From Actinomycetes bacterium (GTDB taxonomy: Bacteria; Actinomycetota; Actinomycetes; Propionibacteriales; Propionibacteriaceae), in the NCBI GenBank assembly GCA_023436925.1, contig JAEZHJ010000109.1:1-11121 (forward strand): a DNA stretch of 11,121 bases, written 5' to 3'. The stretch's first letter is position 1, and every line of letters begins with the position of its first letter. A model generated the notes under the pieces. The model searched no databases. It saw only the letters and a list, made by a program, of their open reading frames with translations, and was not told the DNA's origin. The position numbers and the translations under genes are program-made. Positions 5,489 through 11,121 of this stretch are shown here, piece after piece.

Positions 5489-7764
5489 TCCGCCACCGCC
5501 CGGCCGGCTCCGGCCACCCCTACGCCCCCGACACCGAGCAGCGCTGGCCGGTCCAGCCGGTCGCCGGCGAGCCGCTGCGGCTCGGTGTGCGCACCTCCGG
5601 CGTCGTCGACGCAGTCGTCGCCGAAGTGTCCCGCGACGGCGGCGAACCCGAGCTCCACCCGCTGCGCCAGGTGCCGCACTCCTCCCGCGGTCAGACCACT
5701 GACGGCGGCCACCTCGCCTCCGCCCAGGCCAGGCTGGCCCGGGCCTCGGGCGGCTGGCAGCTCGAGCTGCCCGCGGCACCGTCCGGCGAGTTGCGCTACC
5801 GGTTCACCGCCCACCGCCCCGGCGGCAGCACCGAGCGCACCCGCTGGTTCACCACCCGCGGCGCCGGCTGGCGTCCGGCCGATCCCGGCACCGTCACGGT
5901 GGACGGGTCGGTCGTCGGCGTCGAGGCGTCCGACGTCGAGGTGCTGGACGACGGGGAGCGGCTGCGCCGGGTGCGGTTCACCCTGCCGCTGGCGCCCGGG
6001 GAGCACCTGACCGGCTTCGGGGAGCGGTTCGACGCCCTCGACCACCGTGGCGCCACGCTGGACTCGGTCGTCTTCGAGCAGTACAAGAGCCAGGGCGCCC
6101 AGCGCCGCACCTACCTGCCGATGCCGTTCGCGCACGTCGTCGGCGGCCGCGGCTGGGGCTTCCACGTCCGGACCTCGCGGCGGGTCTGGTTCGACCTGGG
6201 CGCCGAGCGCTCCGACCGGCTGGTGGTGGAGGCCGAGGTGGACGCACGGAGCGGCGCGTCCGGGGTGCTGTCGCTGGCGCTCTACAGCGGTGATCCGACC
6301 GCCGTGCTGGACGCCTTCCTGGCCGAGGCCGGACGGCCCCGCGAGCTTCCCGACTGGGTCTTTCGGCTGTGGGCCAGCAGCAACGAGTGGAACACCCAGG
6401 AGATCGTCGAGCGGCAGGTAGCGCTGCACGCCGAGCACGACATCCCGATCGGCAGTGTGGTGATCGAGGCCTGGAGCGACGAGAGCACCTTCACCGTGTT
6501 CCGCGACGCCCGCTACCGGGTCCGCGAGGACGGCGGCCCGCTGCGGCTGGCCGACTTCGAGTTCCCCGCCGACGGCGCCTGGCCCGACCCGAAGGGGATG
6601 GTCGACCGGCTGCACGCCGGCGGCGTCCGGCTGCACCTGTGGCAGATCCCGCTGATCAAGCTGCGGCCCCACCCGCAGGGCCAGGTCGCCGCCGACGCCC
6701 GCGCCGCGGTCCGGGAGAACCTCCTGATCCGGGAGGTGGCTCCCGACGGCTCGCTGCGTCCCTACCGCAACCGGGGCTGGTGGTTCCCGCTCGCGTTCAT
6801 GCCCGACCTCACCGACGAACGGGCGGCGCAGTGGTGGACCGAGAAGCGGCGCTACCTGGTCGAGGAGGTGGGGGTCGACGGGTTCAAGACCGACGGCGGC
6901 GAGCACGCCTGGGGCCACGACCTGCGCTACCTGGACGGGAGCTGCGGCGACGCGGCCAACAACCGGTACCCGGTGGCCTACGCCGCCGCGTACGGACGCC
7001 TGCTCGAGTCGGCGGGCAAGGCGCCGGTCACCTTCAGTCGCGCCGGGTACACCGGTTCCCAGGCCCACGGCGCCTACTGGGCCGGCGACGAGAACTCGAC
7101 CTGGGACGCCTTCCGCTGGTCGATGTTCGCCGGCCTGTCCGCCGCGGCCAGCGGCATCGTCTACTGGGGCTGGGACATCGCCGGCTTCTCCGGGCCGCTG
7201 CCCGACGCCGAGCTGTACCTGCGGGCGATGGCCGCCAGCGTCTTCGTGCCGATCATGCAGTACCACTCCGAGTTCAACCACCACCGCCGGCCGCTGCGGG
7301 ACCGGACGCCGTGGAACATCGCCGAGGTGAGCGGCGACCCGTCCGTGATCGCCGAGGTGCGCGACCTGGTCAAACTACGGGAACGCCTCGTGCCGTACCT
7401 GGTCGAGCAGGCCCGGCAGACCCTGGCCACCAGCCGGCCGCTGATGCGTCCGCTCTACTTCGACCATCCCGGCGACCCCGAGGTCTGGCAGCACCCGCTG
7501 CAGTGGACGTTGGGCGACGCGATCCTGGTCGCCCCGGTGGTCGAGCCCGGCGTGCGCAGCTGGCCGGTCTACCTGCCGCCGGGGGAGTGGGTGGACGCCT
7601 GGACCGGGGCGCCGCAGCAGCCCGGCCGCAGCCAGGTCGAGGTGTCCCGCCGCGACCGGATCCCGGTCTTCGTCCGCCGGTCCGACTGGGACGGACTGGC
7701 CCCGCTGTTCGCGCCGGTCGACGACCGGTCGGTCAGCCGCGGGGCGGACGGAAGGCGAGGCTGA
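5485..7764 (+). CDS. GH31 alpha-glucosidase-like glycoside hydrolase
   Basis: This 759-residue enzyme belongs to GH31, retaining exo-hydrolases acting on alpha-glucosides or alpha-xylosides. Residues about 1-135 form an extra beta-rich N-terminal region. A GH31 N-terminal sandwich follows (GFGERFDALDHRG, 177-189), then the (beta/alpha)8 barrel from about PDWVFRLWASS (289-299). In the barrel GFKTDGGEH (466-474) supplies the predicted nucleophile Asp470 and WAGDENSTW (532-540) the acid/base Asp535. YWGWDIAGF (560-568) and QYHSEF (592-597) line the active site, and a C-terminal sandwich ends near 745. There is no signal peptide, so it should act in the cytoplasm on imported sugar beside the GH15 enzyme. 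The GTG at 5485 forms a GTGA overlap with that gene, and AAGGG (5471-5475) lies 9 bases upstream. An alpha-xylosidase or other GH31 specificity cannot be excluded. Its last 32 bases overlap the convergent aminopeptidase gene. Confidence 0.9.
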   Translation: MIRHRPAGSGHPYAPDTEQRWPVQPVAGEPLRLGVRTSGVVDAVVAEVSRDGGEPELHPLRQVPHSSRGQTTDGGHLASAQARLARASGGWQLELPAAPSGELRYRFTAHRPGGSTERTRWFTTRGAGWRPADPGTVTVDGSVVGVEASDVEVLDDGERLRRVRFTLPLAPGEHLTGFGERFDALDHRGATLDSVVFEQYKSQGAQRRTYLPMPFAHVVGGRGWGFHVRTSRRVWFDLGAERSDRLVVEAEVDARSGASGVLSLALYSGDPTAVLDAFLAEAGRPRELPDWVFRLWASSNEWNTQEIVERQVALHAEHDIPIGSVVIEAWSDESTFTVFRDARYRVREDGGPLRLADFEFPADGAWPDPKGMVDRLHAGGVRLHLWQIPLIKLRPHPQGQVAADARAAVRENLLIREVAPDGSLRPYRNRGWWFPLAFMPDLTDERAAQWWTEKRRYLVEEVGVDGFKTDGGEHAWGHDLRYLDGSCGDAANNRYPVAYAAAYGRLLESAGKAPVTFSRAGYTGSQAHGAYWAGDENSTWDAFRWSMFAGLSAAASGIVYWGWDIAGFSGPLPDAELYLRAMAASVFVPIMQYHSEFNHHRRPLRDRTPWNIAEVSGDPSVIAEVRDLVKLRERLVPYLVEQARQTLATSRPLMRPLYFDHPGDPEVWQHPLQWTLGDAILVAPVVEPGVRSWPVYLPPGEWVDAWTGAPQQPGRSQVEVSRRDRIPVFVRRSDWDGLAPLFAPVDDRSVSRGADGRRG

Positions 7765-9235
7765 CCTCGATCAGCAGCCTGGTGCCCCAGCCGGTCGGCC
7801 CGCGGTTGATCCACCGGTGCGCCCGGGACGACTGGGCGGTGCCGGCGATGTCGATGTGCGCCCACGGCACCCCGGCGACGAACTCCGCCAGGAACAGCCC
7901 GGCGGTGATCGACCCGGCGTTCGGCCCGCCCAGGTTGCGCAGGTCGGCGATGTCGGAGTCGAGCTCGGACCGGTAGCTGCGGATCAGCGGCAACCGCCAG
8001 ACCGGCTCGTCGACGGCTTCGCCGGCCGCCGTGATCTGGGCGACGAGTGCGTCGTTGTTGCCCATCAGGCCGGCCACCTCCTCGCCGAAGGTGCGCAGGC
8101 AGGCGCCGGTCAGGGTCGCGATGTCGATGACGGCGTCGACCCCGGCCTCGACGGCGAGGACCAGGCCGTCGGCCATCACCAGACGGCCTTCGGCGTCGGT
8201 GTTGAGCACCTCGACGGTGGTGCCGCCGCGGATCGTGAGCACGTCCCCCAGTTGCATGGCCGAGCCGGACGGCATGTTGTCGGTGCACATCAGGTAGCCG
8301 GTCACCTCGCTCTGGCAGCCGAGCGCAGCCAGGGCCGACATCGCGGCCAGCACATTGCCCGCCCCGGTCATGTCGTTCTTCATCTGCGAGTGCGAGGTGT
8401 CGCCCGGCTTGAGGTTGATGCCGCCGGAGTCGTACATGATGCCCTTGCCGACCAGCGCCAGCCGGCCGGTCGGCGTCCCGTCGGGCCGGTAGCGCAGCAC
8501 GATCATCCGGGGCTCCTGGACCGAGCCCTGGTTGACCCCGAGCAGGCCGCCGCAGCCCAGCTCGACCAGTCCGGCCCGGTCGACGACCTCGACCTCGAGC
8601 CCGGTCTCGGCGCCCACCTCGAGCGCGATCTCGCCCATCCGGGTCGCCGTCAGCACCCCGGCGGGGCAGGCGGCGAGGTCGCGGCCGAGCATCGCCGCCC
8701 GTGCCAGCAGGAGCCCTCGCTCGGCGCCGGCCTGGACCTCCTCGTCGCCCTCCGGGTCGACCACCAGGATCACCGACTCCAGCGGCACCGGGCCGGCGGT
8801 CGGGTTGCTGTGGAGTGAGAACCGGTAGCGCGCCAGCAGGATGCCCTCGACGATCGCCGTGGCGGCCTCGGCCAGCCGGAGGCCGTTCAGCCGCGGTACC
8901 CGGACGGCCAGGCGGGCGTCCTGGCCGACCGCCCGGGCGAACGCCGCCGCGGCGTCGCGGACGGTGGCCGACGTGATCTCGGACAGCGGCCCCACGCCGA
9001 CCGCCACCAGAACCGGCGAGGCCGCGGACGGGAAGGCCAGGGCGTTGCCCAGCCGCGGGGTGAAGCCCGCCCGGGCGAGGCAGTCGAAGTCGAGGCCGAG
9101 CACCTCCGGGACCGGCTGGTCGGCGGCCACCGGTACCGCCAGCGCATCGGCGGCGAGCTCCGCCGACTCGCTGACGACCTCGATCGCGATCGAGGCACTG
9201 CGGGACGGAACGGGATCGAAACCGGGGGACGTCAT
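7733..9235 (-). CDS. pepA: M17 leucyl aminopeptidase (cytosol aminopeptidase)
   Basis: This 500-residue protein is a complete M17 metallo-aminopeptidase, a cytoplasmic enzyme, hexameric in the family, that removes N-terminal residues from peptides with two metal ions. The signature NTDAEGRL (345-352) is exact. By alignment to E. coli PepA, metal ligands are Lys264, Asp269, Asp288, Asp347 and Glu349, and catalytic residues are Lys276 and Arg351; all are present in GKGIMYDSGG, LKP, MKNDM and NTDAEGR. The variable N-terminal domain covers about 1-170. The frame stays open to a start at 9307, but the ATG at 9235 is chosen because GAGAGG lies 9 bases upstream and the length fits the family. It is transcribed away from the transporter and converges on the sugar cluster, so it is probably a separate housekeeping gene. 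Confidence 0.95.
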   Translation of the reverse strand: MTSPGFDPVPSRSASIAIEVVSESAELAADALAVPVAADQPVPEVLGLDFDCLARAGFTPRLGNALAFPSAASPVLVAVGVGPLSEITSATVRDAAAAFARAVGQDARLAVRVPRLNGLRLAEAATAIVEGILLARYRFSLHSNPTAGPVPLESVILVVDPEGDEEVQAGAERGLLLARAAMLGRDLAACPAGVLTATRMGEIALEVGAETGLEVEVVDRAGLVELGCGGLLGVNQGSVQEPRMIVLRYRPDGTPTGRLALVGKGIMYDSGGINLKPGDTSHSQMKNDMTGAGNVLAAMSALAALGCQSEVTGYLMCTDNMPSGSAMQLGDVLTIRGGTTVEVLNTDAEGRLVMADGLVLAVEAGVDAVIDIATLTGACLRTFGEEVAGLMGNNDALVAQITAAGEAVDEPVWRLPLIRSYRSELDSDIADLRNLGGPNAGSITAGLFLAEFVAGVPWAHIDIAGTAQSSRAHRWINRGPTGWGTRLLIEVSLAFRPPRG

Positions 9236-9292
9236 GACGGGGGACCTCTCGAGATCGGCGAACGCGTCCGCCGTCCCGGGTTGCCTGCGGTG

Positions 9293-9305
9293 GTTGTGGC
9301 ACAAC
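9293..9305. promoter_or_regulatory. Operator-like palindrome in the aminopeptidase leader
   Basis: GTTGTG and CACAAC are exact inverted repeats around one central G. The site lies about 60 bases upstream of the aminopeptidase start and downstream of its possible -10 element, a position where a repressor could block transcription or a short hairpin could form. No known regulator is assigned. Confidence 0.3.
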
Positions 9306-9355
9306 ACCGGGCACAGACCACCAGACGCCCGGTCGCAAGGACGCCTTATGCAGCC

Positions 9356-9361
9356 ACGCTA
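9356..9361 (-). promoter_or_regulatory. Possible -10 element for the aminopeptidase gene
   Basis: Read on the minus strand this is TAGCGT, matching TANNNT. Transcription starting a few bases beyond it would give a leader of roughly 115 bases before the ATG at 9235. No convincing -35 element was found, so the call is tentative. Confidence 0.27.
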
Positions 9362-9505
9362 GGGCTGGAAAGGATCCGCGGCCCATCCCCACAACCGATG
9401 GAAAGGCAATACCCCGGCCCCGGCGGGTGCCCCCACGAATGGGGGATGCGTCCACCGCGATGCAGTCGTCGGGAAGTAATGAGCGGCGGCGGCCGAAATC
9501 ACCGC

Positions 9506-9511
9506 TAGCCT
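9506..9511 (+). promoter_or_regulatory. -10 element placed for a leaderless transporter mRNA
   Basis: TAGCCT matches TANNNT and ends exactly 7 bases before the GTG at 9519, the usual distance from a -10 element to the transcription start in actinobacteria. No Shine-Dalgarno sequence precedes either the GTG or the ATG at 9528. Together these suggest that transcription and translation begin at the same GTG. No clear -35 element is visible. Confidence 0.5.
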
Positions 9512-9518
9512 GCTCGGC

Positions 9519-11078
9519 GTGAACCCGATGGCAATAACTGTGGGAATTCTCGTTCTCGCCGTGGTCGCCTTCATGTCCAACAAGCTGCCGATGGCCGTCG
9601 TGTCCCTGGGCGTCGCGGTGCTGCTGTGGGCCACCGGCGTCCTCACCCTCGGCGACGCGATGGCGGGGTTCGGTGACCCGACGGTGATCTTCATCGCGTC
9701 GCTGTTCGTCATCAGCCACGCTCTCGACGCGACCGGCGTGACGGCCTGGGCCGGTCAGCAGGTGATCGGCCGGGGCGGCAGCCGGCGCGGGCCGCTCATG
9801 GTCGTCATCTGTGCGCTCGTCGCCCTGGTCACGGCACTGATCAGCGTCAACGGGGCGGTGGCCGCCCTCATCCCGGTGGTCGTGGTCGTCGCGCTCCGGG
9901 TCGGGCAGCCGCCCAGCCAGTTCCTGATGCCGCTGGCCTTCGCCGCGCACGCCGGCTCGCTGCTGGCGCTCACCGGGACGCCGGTGAACATCATCGTCAG
10001 CGAGGCCGCCGCCGACGCCGGCGCCCGGCCCTTCAACTTCTTCGAGTTCGGCCTGGCCGGCCTGCCGCTGCTGGTGGGGACGATCGGGTTCATCCTCCTG
10101 TTCGGACGCCAGCTGCTCCCGAACCGGGAGCCGACCGTCCTGCCGCCCGACATCGGCACCCTCGCCCGCACCCTGCGGGAGCAGTACACGCTGCCCGACG
10201 GCACCGAGCTGATCGGTGCCCGCAGCGGCGTCACCGAGGTCGTCATCCCGCCGCGTTCCCCGCTGGTCGGCCTGCACCTGTTCCCGGGCATGACCACCCC
10301 CAGCGGGGACCTGGTCGTCCTCGGCCTGCAGCGGTCGGGGGAGGACCTCACCGGCCCCGATTCCCGGCTCGAGGCCGGCGACACGCTGCTGCTGCGCGGC
10401 AGCTGGAAGCACCTCGAGGCGCACACCGCAGGCCCCGAGGTGCTGGTCGTCGATACCCCGGAGTCGCTGCGCCGGGCGGTGCCGCTGGGGCAGGGCGCCA
10501 AGCGCTCGCTGGTCATCCTCGCCGCGATGGTCGTGCTGCTGGCGACCGGGTTGGTGCCGCCTGCGATCGCCGGCCTGCTGGCGGCGATCGCCGTGGTCGT
10601 GACCGGTGTGCTGACCCCCGCCCAGGCCTACAAGGCCATCTCCTGGACGACAGTCATCCTGGTCGCCGGCATGATCCCGCTGTCCACCGCCTTCACCACC
10701 ACGGGGGCGGCCGACCTGGTGGCGGACGCAGTGCTCGCCCTGGTCGGTGACGCGTCGCCGCGGCTGGCCCTGGCGATCCTCTGCCTGTTGACCGTGGTAC
10801 TGGGCCAGCTGATCTCGAACACCGCGACCGTGCTCATCATGATCCCCGTCGCGACCGTCCTGGCCAGCGGCCTGCAGGTCTCGGTGCTGCCGTTCATGAT
10901 GGCGCTCACGGTGGCCGGTGCCGCCTCCTTCCTGACCCCCGTCGCGACCGCGGCGAACACGATGGTGATGGAGCCGGGCAGCTACCGGTTCGGCGACTAC
11001 TGGCGGCTCGGCCTGCCGCTGCTCCTGCTCTTCCTCGTGGTGGCGGTGTTCTGGGTGCCGCTGATCTGGCCCTTCTAG
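9519..11078 (+). CDS. SLC13 (DASS)-type anion transporter with an RCK_C (TrkA-C) domain
   Basis: This 519-residue membrane protein resembles the SLC13/DASS permeases, which move sulfate, citrate or other di- and tricarboxylates, usually with sodium. Two hydrophobic halves flank a soluble insert. The N-terminal half (about 5-200) has the first re-entrant motif as ISVNGAVAALIP (108-119) and TGTPVN (152-157). Residues about 232-302 form an RCK_C domain (SPLVGLHLFPG through GDTLLLRGS), a regulatory ligand-binding module. The C-terminal half (about 328-519) has the canonical SNT motif at 433-435 and VATAANTMVMEPG (475-487). The GTG at 9519 is chosen because a -10 element sits 7 bases upstream; an ATG at 9528 is the alternative. 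The substrate cannot be decided from sequence. A second gene follows 14 bases after the stop, so the two probably form an operon. Confidence 0.87.
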   Translation: MNPMAITVGILVLAVVAFMSNKLPMAVVSLGVAVLLWATGVLTLGDAMAGFGDPTVIFIASLFVISHALDATGVTAWAGQQVIGRGGSRRGPLMVVICALVALVTALISVNGAVAALIPVVVVVALRVGQPPSQFLMPLAFAAHAGSLLALTGTPVNIIVSEAAADAGARPFNFFEFGLAGLPLLVGTIGFILLFGRQLLPNREPTVLPPDIGTLARTLREQYTLPDGTELIGARSGVTEVVIPPRSPLVGLHLFPGMTTPSGDLVVLGLQRSGEDLTGPDSRLEAGDTLLLRGSWKHLEAHTAGPEVLVVDTPESLRRAVPLGQGAKRSLVILAAMVVLLATGLVPPAIAGLLAAIAVVVTGVLTPAQAYKAISWTTVILVAGMIPLSTAFTTTGAADLVADAVLALVGDASPRLALAILCLLTVVLGQLISNTATVLIMIPVATVLASGLQVSVLPFMMALTVAGAASFLTPVATAANTMVMEPGSYRFGDYWRLGLPLLLLFLVVAVFWVPLIWPF

Positions 11079-11092
11079 AGAGGTATCTCGCT

Positions 11093-11121
11093 GTGACCTA
11101 CAACATCCCGCTCGCGGTCGT
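11093..11121 (+). CDS. Start of an unidentified gene, cut by the window end
   Basis: A GTG at 11093 opens a frame reading MTYNIPLAV that continues past the end of the window. GAGAGG (11078-11083) lies 9 bases upstream, an ideal ribosome binding site that begins on the last base of the transporter stop codon. The 14-base spacing suggests co-transcription with the transporter. Only nine residues are visible, too few to name a family. Confidence 0.6.

Larger units (their letters stand above)
9236..9518. other. Divergent intergenic region
   Basis: These 283 bases separate the aminopeptidase and the transporter, which are transcribed in opposite directions, so both promoters should lie here. Contents seen are the aminopeptidase ribosome binding site near its start, the palindrome at 9293-9305, a TAGCGT element on the minus strand at 9356-9361, a 6-bp stem with loop CGAA at 9430-9445, and TAGCCT on the plus strand at 9506-9511. 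No convincing small gene or known riboswitch was recognised. Confidence 0.7.

Noticed and set aside
5338..7284. Long minus-strand open frame opposite the GH31 gene
   Set aside because: It has no motifs, and the plus strand carries both GH31 catalytic aspartates in context.
7817..8818. Plus-strand open frame opposite the aminopeptidase
   Set aside because: The minus strand holds every M17 metal and catalytic residue; the plus reading is Arg/Gly/Asp-rich noise.
9430..9445. 6-bp stem with loop CGAA, considered as part of a riboswitch or terminator
   Set aside because: It is short, lies upstream of the likely transcription start, has no T-run, and matches no riboswitch core I recognise.
9398..9508. 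Possible 36-codon leader peptide before the transporter
   Set aside because: There is no Shine-Dalgarno sequence, the composition is unremarkable, and its stop coincides with the proposed -10 element.
7569..10424. A very long open frame on the minus strand running through the aminopeptidase and transporter genes
   Set aside because: It is rich in Arg, Gly, Pro and Asp repeats with no domain, crosses two well-supported genes in other frames, and is the usual shadow coding of GC-rich DNA.

Overview
The window is GC-rich (by eye about 70%), uses GTG starts freely, packs its genes with 4-8 base overlaps, and carries actinobacterial protein types: a winged-helix ROK repressor, and an ABC sugar importer with no ATPase gene of its own. 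This points to a high-GC actinobacterium. A Propionibacteriales-like genus is a guess, not a sequence-based assignment. No RNA genes, insertion sequences, CRISPR arrays or phage genes were seen.

Bases 1-7764 hold one co-directional plus-strand cluster for import and cytoplasmic breakdown of an alpha-glucoside. The order is ROK regulator, MalF-type permease, MalG-type permease, lipoprotein binding protein, GH15 glucoamylase-like hydrolase, GH31 alpha-glucosidase-like hydrolase. The regulator/permease and GH15/GH31 junctions are 4-base GTGA overlaps, the two permeases overlap by 8 bases, and the only gaps are 26 and 67 bases. The 67-base gap carries a perfect 13-bp hairpin just after the binding-protein gene, which may set the ratio of binding protein to hydrolases. 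The binding protein would capture an oligosaccharide outside the cell and the permeases, powered by a shared ATPase encoded elsewhere, would bring it in. The two unexported enzymes would then release glucose from non-reducing ends, GH15 with inversion and GH31 with retention. The ROK protein has a DNA-binding domain and an Asn where ROK kinases have the catalytic Asp, so it looks like a pure sensor-repressor.

Bases 7733-9235 hold a complete M17 leucyl aminopeptidase on the minus strand. It converges on the GH31 gene with a 32-bp tail-to-tail coding overlap and no visible terminator between them.

Bases 9236-9518 are a divergent intergenic region with palindromes and weak promoter-like elements. 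Rightward from it runs an SLC13-type transporter with an embedded RCK_C (TrkA-C) domain. Its GTG start lies 7 bases after a TANNNT element with no Shine-Dalgarno sequence, which suggests a leaderless mRNA. A further gene with a good ribosome binding site starts at 11093 and runs off the end.

Nothing here is a wholly unprecedented system. The most unusual points are the catalytic-domain-only cytosolic GH15 paired with GH31, the probably kinase-dead ROK regulator, the strong intra-operon hairpin, and the overlapping convergent gene ends.
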